NCBI RefSeq assembly: GCF_000499845.2
Contig: NC_023757.2
Span: forward strand, 3,072,118 to 3,136,117
Reading direction: 5' to 3'
Origin: Phaseolus vulgaris
Taxonomy: Eukaryota > Streptophyta > Magnoliopsida > Fabales > Fabaceae
Length of the DNA stretch: 64,000 bases
Position 1 is the stretch's first letter; every line of letters begins with the position of its first letter. Under the pieces are notes generated by a model. That model was not told the DNA's origin. It searched no databases and was given only the letters and a program-made list of their open reading frames with translations. Below, in pieces: positions 35,301 to 46,360 of this stretch. A program made the position numbers and the translations under genes.

Positions 35301-38300
35301 TCAGTGAGATAACAATCAAACTAGAAACAATTATTGAAAATATTTAAAATTGTGGTATAGGAAAATCAATACCTTGCTTGATTCTGCAGCAAGCCTTTGA
35401 ACACTCTAGGAAACTATAAAGAAATGGTATCCTACATTTTTGGTGAATTAGAAGAAACAATATACACCTAACAGATGTGAATGAGGAATTTCATCCATAT
35501 CGAGTGATGGGGACTTGAATATTATGAGGTGTCTTAATTTCACATCAAATAGTATGAGATGTTTGGAGCAATATTTAAATGTTTGGTTCTCTCCTTTTAA
35601 TAGCTAGCTTTTGAGGGAGGGTTATCCAAATGCTTGGGTACTTCCATGAGGATTGTGAAAGACACATAGCAATATTTAAAGAAAGCTATTTGTGGTCTAC
35701 ATAGATAAAGGATCCATTTGGACAAACTTCTCTATGAAGACTTCTAGAAGAGAAAAAAAAACATGAAATAAGTTTTTCTGTAAGTTAAAAGTAGGAATTT
35801 ATAAAAGTTATATGAGAGATGTTCGGCGCGGTACTTAAATGTTTGGTTGCCCGCCTTTAGTAGCTAACTTTTGAGGGTGTGTTGTTGAAATGCTTGGGTA
35901 CTTGTTGAGATATCAAGCCAAGAAATGCCCACATCTGGCTGATTCCTAAATTAACAGAGGAAATATTCTGATTAATTGTACAACCAAAATTAAGGGACTA
36001 ATATCCTTCACTGTACATAGCAATTTTGAATTCTTTCCTTTTCTGTAAATTAGATTCTTTGTTATCCCTAATTAGGGTTGTACCCTAAAGGCTGCTCATG
36101 CCTTCTGTATCACACATTTTTTATAAGGGAATGAACACTTTCACATGGTATCAGAGTCGGTACCTGAACTGTGACAGCAAAGTGAGTCACCATGGTAGAC
36201 AAGCACAAGAAATCAGGGACTCAAGTACCCAGTCTGACTGATACAAATCCACTTCCAATCACTGACTACTAACTTAATGGCCAGAACTATATTCCATGGG
36301 GCCAGAACTTAATCGGCAGCTGAAATACTCAGTCTGTCCACTGCTTCCTCCAAGGAAAAGGGAAGGAAGATTCCATCTCCGGTGAGGCATAGGAACCAGA
36401 AAAGAAGAGTCCAACCCACCAGAAATGGATAACAGAATGGAGCATTGCTGAAACAAGAAACAACTTGCTAATTGCTTACATTACTATGATGACTGATACA
36501 GTATTTATACAAAGCAAAAATAAAAGTAAAACAACTGTTATAACAGTGCAACTAACAAGATATTGAGAGGTTGTAGGAAATAAAGCCTTTGTGAAGATGT
36601 AGGCAAGTTGGTGTGATGAAGTTACTCGAAGCTTGAGCAAACCAGAATTAACTTTTTCACAAACAATATGACAATCGATTTCTATGTGCTTGTATGTTCA
36701 TAAAAAACTTCAGTTGCTGCTATTTGAAGAGCAGATTAGTTGTCTCAGTGAAGGACGGAAAGAAACCATGCTCAATGAAAAAAGAAGAAAGACAAGCAAA
36801 ACATGGCCAATAGTTTGTTTTAACCCATATAATGAATTTTGAAGCTTGCAAATTTAGTTGGGACGATTTGGATGTAGACCAGGAGGCAATTTCTTATAAA
36901 CTTCATTTAAATCATCATGTAAGAATGCATTATTAACATCTAATTGTTTAAGATGCCAATTGTAGATGGCAGTGAGGGCAAGAAGCCTCACACTAGTGAG
37001 CTTAGCTACTAGGGAACAAGTGTCAAGAAGATCCAAGCCTTCCAATTGAGTATAGCCTTTTCCTACAAGATGCGTTTTGTATCGTTCTAAAGTCCCATTA
37101 GCATTGTATTTTACTTTATATATCCAACAACATCCAATAGAAGTTTTGTGAGGTGGGAGAGTTTTGAGGGTCCAAGTTTGATTCGCTTGAAGAGCATCTA
37201 TCTTGGCTTTCTAGGCTTTAAGCCAACAATCACTCTTGGCGGCTTCATCATATGAAATAGGTTCAGTGATAGTGGATACAGATGCAATAAATGATGATAC
37301 GTGGGTGACACATGAATAGAACACAAATACTTGTCAATAGGATAGCAAATACTTGGATTTGGACTCAGGCAAGTTGACACAAGAATGCTATCAAAATCCT
37401 TTGAAAATGAAGGTGGTTGGCTAGAATGATGAATGGTGATTGAGTTATGGGGTGTAGTTGAATGAAGATATATCAATGATTTCAATGGTGTGGATAAGAG
37501 GTTTAGTTATCATATGTGAAAGATAGAGAAGAGATTGTGCTAGGATTAGATTCATTGTGTTGGTGATGTAGGTAGGGAAAATGATCTTTGTTGAAAATGA
37601 CATTGTGAGATATGGTAAGGTTGTGAATATTTAAATATAGGTGAGATAGCCTTTGGTATTAGGAAGAAAACCTAAAAGAATGCAAGGATGGGCTCTTGGG
37701 TTGATAGTGGTGATGTAATAGAGACACCCAAAGACTTTAAGCATATTAATATCACACGGATGACCATGCAATTTTTGTAAAGGAGATGTATTTTTTTAGA
37801 AAAGGTGTGGGAATGCAATTAATAAGATAAGTCGCATGTAATAAGGCAAATTTCAAAATCTGTGAGGTAAAGTGGAATGAAATAAAAGTGCACACGTGAC
37901 ATTGAGAAAATGTTGATGTGCACTCTACAATATTGTTTTTCAGGGGTGTTTCAATGCAAGAATTTTGGTGAATAGTACCCTTGAGTTAAAGAAATCAAGC
38001 ATGGAAAACAAAATGTCATTGTTTGTATTAGTGATTTTTACACGCGTATTAAATTGATTTTCAACTAGATTTATGAAATTAGTGATATGTATACGAGTTT
38101 CAGTTTTATTATGTATCAAATATACCCAGGTGTAACGTGTATGATGTCTACTGTAGTAAGAAAATACTTATGGCATAGATAGTATCAAGTAAGGTCCCCA
38201 GACATTGTGAAGCATGAGAATTACTAAGAGGAAAATGAAGCTTTCTTTGGTTCGCATAGTGAAAAGTATTGCATGTAAAACTTTTAATGTTATTCAAACA

Positions 38301-40988
38301 AGGATAATGCTCTTTCATGATCTCTAAACATTCATTAGACGAAAATGCCATAAGTCAATTGGTACACATTACATTATATTTTGTTTCTCCCCCTCTAATT
38401 GGGGCTGTATTTACTTTATAGTTAGATAAAAAAATGACTTGCCGATCTTCTGTTTCTGGTAAGATTGCAGATGACGTCTTACCATCAGATGCAGTTATGA
38501 AGGTGTTAACTCTTTTGTCTAAAGTGATGCCAAAGGCAAAGCTCTTCCCAACCCAAGAACTAGATGAGCTGTTCTTCAGGGAACCTAGCAAGAGAAAATT
38601 GGTTGGTACCTTTGCAATCATTAGTTATTGCGTGTTTATATAATGAAATAACTAACAGTTTCTCTTCCATCTCATGCTTCTTTATGAAAATGTCCTGCAC
38701 TTCCTAATTGTTTTTAACAGTAGGAAAGTACAGCCACAGTTTGTGTTACAGAAACTTCCCTAAGTGCATTGTAATGGAATAGTGCCTAGAACTGTCGTTT
38801 TGGAAACTCATTTATATCATGATTGTCATTTACATTTCACTTACTAGCATATCCATATTATCCACTTGATAAAATGATCACATTATAACCAATTATGCTG
38901 TTTGAAGTAGCAGTTTCTATGAGCATATAAATTTATATTCATACATACGAGGCTCACCATCCTTAACATTATAACATAAGGTCACGAGTCAAGAAACAAC
39001 CATATGTATATAATAATCAACAAACTTTTGCTAGTATAGACTTTAAATGGTTTTGATACCATATTAAGAAGTAGACTTTAAGTCTAACTCAATTTTATAA
39101 AACAAACTTATAAGATGATGTTTGCATCCACTTATATAATATGAAATATCCTTATATTCAGTCGATGTGGGATCTCGAACAATATATACGAGGTTCACCA
39201 TCCTTAACATGATAACATAAGGTCATCAGTCAAGGAACAACATATGTATATAACAATCCACAAACAAAAATACGCATTCCAAGAAAAATAGTATTTATTA
39301 GGTACAATTTTACTAAAACATCCTTGTTCTCTTTCTTAATTTCAATGAATGCATTATTAAGCCTTTTTATTTATTAGAGTTCAATATTGGAAGAGATACT
39401 TGGAATATCTTGTTAAAAAGTGAGAACAACAGTTATCTTGAGATACTAAAACTGTAATTATTTTGGCAGAGGGAGGAGTAACTCTTCTATACATTTATCA
39501 TCTGATCAGAATTTAATGTTTTGCTTCCAATATGTGGGTGCCATTAAGCACCTTAAAGTATCTTTGTACAGGTTTCTTCATGTGCAGGGTTACCAAACAG
39601 CCACACATTGATGATATCTATGAGAGTGATTACAACAGTGTTTTTCATAATGAAACTTTGTTTATTTGTCTGTTTGTGGAGTCAAAAGCACTGGTCAGCT
39701 CAAAAGTAAACTAAAACATAGTAGCATTTATCATTGTTTCTCACTCATGTCATTTATTTGTGTTTCCCTGCTTCAGACTCTGCTCAACCAATAATTCATA
39801 GTTTTGTTGCAAAGTCTATTAATTATCACTATCCTTGTTGTGGGAATAAATAATATAATATCCATATGTTGTCACTGTCTCCAGCTTCACAACCTCCAAC
39901 CCCCTCCTTTAATTAATGCTACCAAAACAGACCAAAAACTAAAATCCCATGTAATTAATCTGTTACAAACATTTTTATTCTTCAAGTCTAATTCTTTGCA
40001 GGCTGTTTACAATGTTATTTGTTATGATGATAATCCACGTCTTAGAACTGGCATGGAGCTTTTAAGAACCACAAAAGAAATTGAGTCACAAGTTCACAAG
40101 GTTAGTTATTTTCTTACTTAATATAAGTTGGGTTTATCCAATGGTTATTTCACTTTCTCTCTCTCTCTATATATGTGTGCAGTAAAAGTCCTGATGGATA
40201 GACTTATCCTAAAGGTTTTTTTTTCATAAATAGTGTAATTCCATCTAATATTTCCTTAAAGAGAAAAAATAATTATTCTAAAATTGGACAAGTCGTACAT
40301 GACTAGTACAGTTTTAATTTAAAACTGTGGAACTGATCTCGTACTTGCGAGGTACGACTTCAGTTATATAAGTTTCACTGAAGTCGCTGTTGAACTGAAC
40401 TGAACTCGTATTTGACATGTACAACTTCAGTTATATAACTTCCACTGAAGTCGTTATCCATATGCTAAACTTGTCCAATTCTAAAAATTTCCCCATTTCA
40501 GTAAATACCAAATGGAATTACACCATTTTGGGAAAAAAAACCTCCTAAAGGACATTAGATAAGAAGAAAAGTAAAATAAACTTTTTCACTAGGTAAAATA
40601 AAACTTATGCAGAAGTTAAAAAATTTAGAGAAGTTACATTGGCAAAGAAATTTGTTCAATTTGTTTCATTTATTTTTCTGTTTTAGAAATGTTGAGGGAG
40701 AAACTTGTTGAGAGAAAACCCCAATTGGATAGAATAAGAGAAGCATTTAATTGTTGTGGGTGATTGCAGGTCTCAGCACCATTATTGGTTCTTCATGGAG
40801 CAGAAGATAAGGTGACAGATCCATTAGTGAGTAAATTTCTTTATGAGAAAGCAGCAAGCAAAGATAAGAGTTTAAAGCTGTATGAAGGTGGTTACCACTG
40901 CATTTTGGAAGGTGAACCTGATGACACAATATTTGCTGTACATCATGACATTATCTCCTGGCTTGATTTTAGGTCTTCAATCAAATGA
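32346..40988 (+). CDS. Alpha/beta-hydrolase, monoacylglycerol lipase / caffeoylshikimate esterase-like (390 aa, 8 exons)
   Basis: Exons: 32346-32624, 33701-33730, 33862-33991, 34074-34220, 34331-34461, 38464-38601, 40002-40100, 40770-40988. All junctions are GT-AG and phases agree, giving 390 residues. Residues 1-46 are Ser/Pro/basic-rich and look like a plastid transit peptide. An RRVRDAF helix region follows, then [11 protein letters not shown], the oxyanion HGYGD (135-139), [10 protein letters not shown], the nucleophile elbow GQSMG with Ser211, catalytic Asp331 in [11 protein letters not shown] and His361 in YHCILEGEP. These are the Hydrolase_4 family hallmarks. The family cleaves monoacylglycerol, lysophospholipid or caffeoylshikimate esters; the exact substrate cannot be read from sequence. 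Introns 5 (4.0 kb) and 7 carry transposon insertions, yet the exons are clean, so the gene is probably functional. Confidence 0.93.
34462..35902. other. Left part of intron 5, repetitive, no exon
   Basis: Contains two diverged copies of one block (AAATGTTTGGTT, then TAGCTA(G/A)CTTTTGAGGG, then AAATGCTTGGGTACTT) at about 35575-35645 and 35835-35903. The second copy abuts the copia LTR. I found no additional exon here; the protein junction MCK/IADD is complete without one. Confidence 0.5.
35903..36380 (+). mobile_element. Ty1/copia LTR with primer-binding site and gag stub, in intron 5
   Basis: A 243-bp LTR (TGTTGAGATATCAAGCC...CACTTTCACA, 35903-36145) is followed at once by TGGTATCAGAGT, which complements the 3' end of initiator tRNA-Met and is the usual plant copia primer site. 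An ATG at 36192 opens a gag-like start ([27 protein letters not shown]) that contains stops. The orientation is the same as the gene, opposite to the pol fragment that follows, so this is a separate insertion or a rearranged copy. Confidence 0.8.
36570..38351 (-). mobile_element. Antisense Ty1/copia integrase-RT-RNase H remnant in intron 5
   Basis: Read on the minus strand, the order is: gag-pre-integrase ([17 protein letters not shown], about 38290-38230), decayed integrase ([16 protein letters not shown] near 37950, [11 protein letters not shown] near 37590), reverse transcriptase start ([37 protein letters not shown], then [17 protein letters not shown] at about 36920), an LYGLKQ-type piece, then a jump to the RNase H end ([24 protein letters not shown]) at about 36690-36570. 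Stops, frameshifts and an internal deletion show it is long dead. Confidence 0.85.
38945..39268. repeat. Interspersed repeat in intron 6 with a direct duplication
   Basis: ACGAGG(C/T)TCACCATCCTTAACAT, then ATAACATAAGGTCA, then AACAACATATGTATATAA occurs at about 38948-39027 and again at about 39188-39268. Between them is the AACTCAATTTTATAAAACAAACTTATAAGATGATG...CAGTCGATGTGGGATCTCG block, which matches the SOUL-intron repeat at 22185-22300. The paired outer blocks could be duplicated ends of one element. Confidence 0.65.
40216..40542. mobile_element. Mutator-like miniature foldback element in intron 7
   Basis: A 327-bp element is bounded by a perfect 9-bp direct repeat TCCTAAAGG (40207-40215 and 40543-40551), the target-duplication length of Mutator-like elements. 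The ends are inverted: GTGTAATTCCAT on the left, ATGGAATTACAC on the right, with AATTGGACAAG/CTTGTCCAATT further in. Two internal near-copies of ACTTCAGTTATATAA-(G/C)TT-CACTGAAGTCG are each hairpins. No coding capacity. It lies between exon 7 and exon 8 of the hydrolase gene and does not disturb the splice sites. Confidence 0.85.
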
Positions 40989-43145
40989 GGCCTAAACCTC
41001 AATTTTTGTCCATTCTCTTGTTTCATTCTTATACTATTTTATAGAGTCTTTGAATGGAAAATATTTACAGAATATGTGGTACTTTACTTTTTCGATCAAA
41101 TTTTTTTAAATGTTTTTCAGAACAACCTGTCTAGAACATTATGAAAAACTCATTTCAGTTTTTCAGAATAGACTTTTTTAGAATGAATTTTGTTTTTTCT
41201 TTATTCCTAAAAAATGTAATGAAGAACAAAGAGAAAGGTGTAGTGGCAATAATGTAATAGTGACAATGATGGAAACATGGGTGATGTAGTGAAGGAGGAT
41301 AATTTTTTATTAGTAAGGGTGCAGTTAGTAATAATGTGACTGCAGGAAGAAGTCCTAAGATCAAGGGTTGATAGAAATAGTATCGATTTCACACTTTGTT
41401 TTCAATCACCACAGATATTAGGCAATTTCTTCCCGCATCTCCATGCTTTCATCTTACACCTTTTAAAAAACACGTAAAATGACAATTTTGTCCTTTTTTT
41501 TTCATTTTTTCATTGACATTCCTCTTCCCTTTTTTCTAAATTTTAAAGTTTTGAATTTTAAAATCTGGATTTCAATTCCAAAAATTTTAAATACAAAATT
41601 GTATTCCAAATTATAGAGATCATAATATATATTTTTAATGTATTTTTAAATTAGAAAATACCTTCTAAATTCAAAATACAATTTTGTATACCAACAGTTC
41701 AAAATGTATTTTCGAACTTAAAAAATTTCTTCTAAATTTTAGAATTTGAAATATAATTTTTTATTTTGGATTTTAGAATTTGGGAGACCAACATTTGAAA
41801 TTAAAATAAAATAATTTAAAAATAAATAAATAAATCTGCTGTATCTTTTGTTGAAGGATAATTTTGGAATTGAAATATTTATGGAGATGCAGAAAGAAAA
41901 TATGGAGGTGAAGGAAGAAATTGGCTAGAGATTTCTTTTAAGCTGAAACTGATTATAGTTTTTTTTTGTTGATATGGTCAAAACTTTTTGGTCAATATTA
42001 GAATTTTTTTAAAGACGTTAAACGATTATTTATTCATAGTCAATGTCAATAAAGAATAATGTTTATTGAGTGATATTACTCTTTTTTTTATCATTGTTAG
42101 TCAAGGTTATTCTTCGACATTAATTAAGATTATATCAGCTATTGTTGGTAGATTATTAAACAAATATTGTATATAATAAATAAGATTATATCAGCTATTG
42201 TTGGTAGGATTATTAAACACATATTGTATATAATAAATGTACATGGGTTTTCTATATATCTAAAAAATGTATTTAAATTAATTGTAATATTTTGACAGCT
42301 GTTTTTTTTATATAATAATCTTACAACTATTTTTCATTAATTTTTGTTGAATAATTTAATAATGTCAAAGTACTTCTTTCATAAATTAAGAATATTTCAT
42401 AAATTGATAATTAACATAATAAAAAACTTACATGTATTGATTAGGATAATAATTTTAGGCTAAATATGCCATGTGTTAAGTTTGATGACTAGATAACAAC
42501 CTAATATAATTTTTTAATGGGGAAAGTATTTTAACAAGTTTGGATTATGAAATTTATCTTTAATTTAGAACTTACTCATGCATAAAACTTTTTATAAGTA
42601 TACCTAATATAAAAGTAGAAAATAAAGTACTTTATAAACAATCTTTTTACTTTTAGTATTTCAGAAAGTTCCTTCAAAAGAATCAAATATAAATATGTTC
42701 TAAAAAAGTATTGGAATTAAAAAGAATTAGATTCTAAAGCATTTTTTTTCTTTTTGGATTTCAGAATATATGATTTTTATAACATTTTTATTTATAATTT
42801 GTACAATGAAATTTTTAAAATATACCATTATTAACATTGTAAGAAGTAATTTTCAAAATATAAAATGAAAAAAAAATTGAATATAACTTTCAATAATACG
42901 AAGAAAGTGTTCTAAAATCAAAAGGAGAGTGTGTAAAGGAAAATCTGGTGTGTAAATAGTAGGAACCAAAATATTTAGCCTATGACCGAAGTTTTTGGAC
43001 TTGATTCACCAACCCATTTTCACCTAGCTGGGCTTTTATAGACTATGTTATTCTAAATTAACTTAAAAAAACTCATTTTCACCTTTATAAGATGCTTCTC
43101 TCTCTCCCCCTCTCTCCTTCTCTCTCTATCTATGTAGCATACATA
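40989..43145. other. 3' flank of the hydrolase gene and AT-rich spacer, no gene seen
   Basis: A direct duplication of about 60 bp (ATAAGATTATATCAGCTATTGTTGGTAG...TTGTATATAATAAAT) is at about 42118-42238. A (CT)n run is at about 43090-43130. A segment at 41400-41930 has imperfect inverted ends (AATTTCTTCCCGCATCTCCAT against ATGGAGATGCAGAAAGAAAATATGG...GAAGAAATTGG), suggesting another small foldback element. No coding frame is supported. Confidence 0.5.
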
Positions 43146-43525
43146 CAGATACTGACATGGATACGGACACAGAGATACGTATAATCTGTAAAATGTAGGA
43201 CACGGAGAAACAAATCTATATATTATATAATTTTTGAATTATATAAATTGAAAATAAATATTTATGTGCAAAAGTATGTTTCAGGAGCAGGAAGATATTT
43301 TTCATGACTAGTTCAAAATAATTTGTTCCTTATTTTTATAATCATAAACAAAATTTATACAATAAATTTGAGTTTTTATAAAATTATTGTATTTATACCT
43401 TTTAAAATTGTGTTAGAACCGTGTTATAATTTTCAAAAGTCCAACAAATATTTTTTGAATTGAACACTTAACCGATAAGTGTCCTATGAGTGTCGACACC
43501 GATACGTGTGTCCGACACAGATACA
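43146..43525 (+). repeat. Dispersed repeat family, copy B
   Basis: Runs from about ACAGATACTGACATGGATACGG to about CGATACGTGTGTCCGACACAG. It is the inverse of copy A at 2581-2935, with shared ordered blocks (AAATAAATATTTATGTGCA, ATGACTAGTTCAAAATAATTTGTTCCTTATTTTTATAATC, CCAACAAATATTTTTTGAATTGA). It is probably a non-autonomous DNA element. Confidence 0.7.
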
Positions 43526-43582
43526 CCATTTAAAAGAAGTGTTTAAGCCTCATAACTCTCTATTATCTCTTTCCCTCTCTCT

Positions 43583-43938
43583 CATTAAATACAAATCAAT
43601 TTAAAGACTAAAAATAATTAATTGTTATATTGACTAAATTAGATACTATTTTAGAAACTAAAAAAATTATTGGTTTCTAAATTAATTTTTATTATTAACA
43701 AATAGTTTCTAACTAGCTACCAAGGTTTTAACTACCAATTATTTAGATTCTAAATTTGGTAGCAAAAACCTTAGTAGCTAATTAGATATCAATTTAGAAA
43801 CTATTTATCAATAATAAAAATTAAGTTAAAAACCAATAATTTTTTTAACTTCTAAAATAGTATCTAATTTAGTAAATATAGCAACTAATTATTTTTTGTC
43901 TTTAAAATTGATTTTTATTTAATGATTTTCTTGTAGTG
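43583..43938. mobile_element. Near-palindromic foldback element, copy 3
   Basis: The right end TTTAATGATTTTCTTGTAGTG is the family end. The left end starts inside the terminal repeat (CATTAAATACAAATCAATTT), so about 15 bp is missing or diverged. The interior is self-complementary around about 43740 (TTAACTACCAATTATTTAGA and its inverse). Confidence 0.8.
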
Positions 43939-44925
43939 TTATGCTTCCCCTTTATCTCTCTTTACTTTTTTTCATTCAAAATTATTCTTTTCACACTCAC
44001 AAAAAATTCTTCAACAACTCTCAAGAGAATAACCAAGTAATGCAGATACAGTTTACAACAAATATACCAAACAAATGTATACCAAGAATTAAAAGGTTTT
44101 AAAAAAGGATATCACCTGATATTGTAAATAAAAAAAATTACAAGTTATGAATAAGAAAGCAAAAATTGCACCAAACAATCTTGAATATGATCATTAAGAA
44201 AAATTGATGTTTTCACATAGATGAAAGCTTTTTGGAGAGTTCTTGAATGTAAGTAGTAGATTTGAAAGTAAGTAATTAAAGAAAGCTTGTACAACTTTTT
44301 ATAGAAAATGTTTCATACATGGCTTGATTTATTATATTAGTTAATAAAAAATTGTTTTGTTTCAAACTTGTTTTTGGAAACTAAACTAAAACAATACAAT
44401 CAATAATTCTTCCATTTAATTGATTCTTCATGCAAACATAGATAAGTTTTGCATGTGACTAATATAGCAATAAATTATATTAATATATAATCGATTATCA
44501 ATGCAAGCCTATAAAAAATAATTTTAGTCAATTAAAAACATAATCAATTATCATGATTAATTGATTAACAACAAAAATAATGATTTTGAAATATAATCCA
44601 TTTTAATTCTAACTAACTTTTTGTGAGTCTTGTATCTCATTTATAAGAATGAATTGTATGGATCTCCAAGTTACATAGTATTGACAATTATATAGTGTTA
44701 ATATAAAGAGGATGTACTCATCTATAACTTGACTATTCATGTTTTGTTCTTTGTCTTCATTTTGGCATGATTCATGATTATGTTGCAAAGTTCTTTCAAT
44801 ATTTCTAAACTCAATTCAACACTTGGTTCATATCAATTAATGTAGTATAAGTATTGAATATAAGTATTGAGTTACTTAAGCATAATGAGATTTTAGATTC
44901 TACTTATAATCTTTAATCATGTGGA

Positions 44926-44962
<37 letters not shown>

Positions 44963-45628
44963 CATAAAATTCTTCTAACATCATTGGATATTTATTCCAT
45001 CTTTATATAAAGTTAATAAAATAAATAAAACTCGTATGTCTTTTATAACAAATGTGATCTGAATAATAATAATAATATTATTATAATAATTACAATAATA
45101 ATAATAAGTTAACTTTAATTTATATTAAATATAAATAAACATACAAATTTATAAGAACAACATTTCTCATCATAAAATATCATGAACTATATCCTGGAAT
45201 GTTAAGTATCAATTACATGATACCAACATTTTATTTACTTTAAACACTTTTAGTATATTAACTTTGGCTTAATAAGTTAAAGGTAGTTTTTTATTATAAA
45301 ATTAATTTATAAACCTTACTTCATTTTAAATCAATTGATATATTAAAATATATGACTTAGATTATAAGTGAATTTATTATGTTTTCTTTCTTAGTTTCTT
45401 TACTTAATACCATAAAATCATGATATCATCCTATGTTATAACTCTTACATAATAAAGTTCATTCATCATATATTTTCAACATAACACCAACCCAATAGTC
45501 ACATAAACAATAATATGTACATATTGAATAAATACTACTTTCACTTAGAATTAAACCCTTGTAGTTTGAGTGTTTGAGTGATAAATTCTCAATGTTTGTG
45601 AGTGGAGAAAGGATTAATATATACTCAC
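43939..45628. other. AT-rich intergenic region, no downstream exons found
   Basis: Includes an (AT)n microsatellite at about 44931-44960 and an (AAT)n stretch near 45063-45110. If the candidate minus-strand gene at 45629-46330 is real, its remaining exons should lie here or further left, but I could not recognise any. Confidence 0.45.
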
Positions 45629-46330
45629 TGCTGAAGTGCTGAAATCACCATTGGTGTTGAAGAGTAACCTAATTGATTTGATTGAAAAGCACAGGAACCG
45701 AAAATGCGATGTTGCATGAAAGAAACAGTTCTTGTTTCTTTTTCACCTGCAGAGACATGGAGCAGTTAACACAACATAAGATCCGCAGAGACATGAAATC
45801 GAAAGAGAGAAATAAAAAAGAAAAGAAAAGGCATGCATGGAGTTAGTGACAGAGCAAACAATAACTGTGAAAGCTGCTATAAAAGACTACGCATGTGCGT
45901 GTTTTGGAACTCCACAAGTTGGTGAACGAGGAAAACATCCAAAACTGGTTTTCTAAAGTAACGTAAGAAACGAGATATGTATTAGAATGCGTTGTGCATG
46001 TGATAGCGATGGAGAATCGACTATGCTCTTTCAACTTTACCTAGGGATGAGGAAACTCAGTGATCTCTAACCCCAGCCACACGATCTCTTCACCTCTCTC
46101 TCTGCTGTTCAGTCCTCCATCATCAATTCCACACTGCCATGGCTTTGGTTCGGTGAAAACCATGGTCCACTCTGCTCTTTGTTACTATCATACACACCTC
46201 TACTATTAACTCTGCACAAAATTTAAAACTTCTGCATCAACACTGCTTTAATTCTTTTCTTTTTTATTTACATTTTCATCTTCTTCTACATTTCACTTCT
46301 CCTTTGATCTGATCTGTAGTTTGGTGTTTG
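45629..46330 (-). other. Candidate leader exon and first coding exon of an unidentified gene
   Basis: On the minus strand a TATATATAC element flanked by a CATGCATG (RY-type) motif lies at about 46343-46360. A CT/AG-rich leader then runs to a donor CCCTAG|GTAAAG at 46041. A 296-bp intron ends at a good acceptor TGTCTCTGCAG at 45745. The second exon (45629-45744) has an ATG at 45717 opening MQHRIFGSCAFQSNQLGYSS and reaches a strong donor GCA|GTGAGT. The leader also has a 40-codon upstream frame (46163-46041) whose stop codon forms the exon end. I do not recognise the protein and see no further exon, so this may be a truncated or long-intron gene, or a non-coding transcript. Confidence 0.35.
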
Positions 46331-46360
46331 AAATCTTGAATACATGCATGTATATATCAA

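Noticed and set aside
46137..46166. CCATGG...CCATGG hairpin as a microRNA precursor
   Set aside because: The stem is only 6 bp with a long loop, and no known plant microRNA sequence was recognised.
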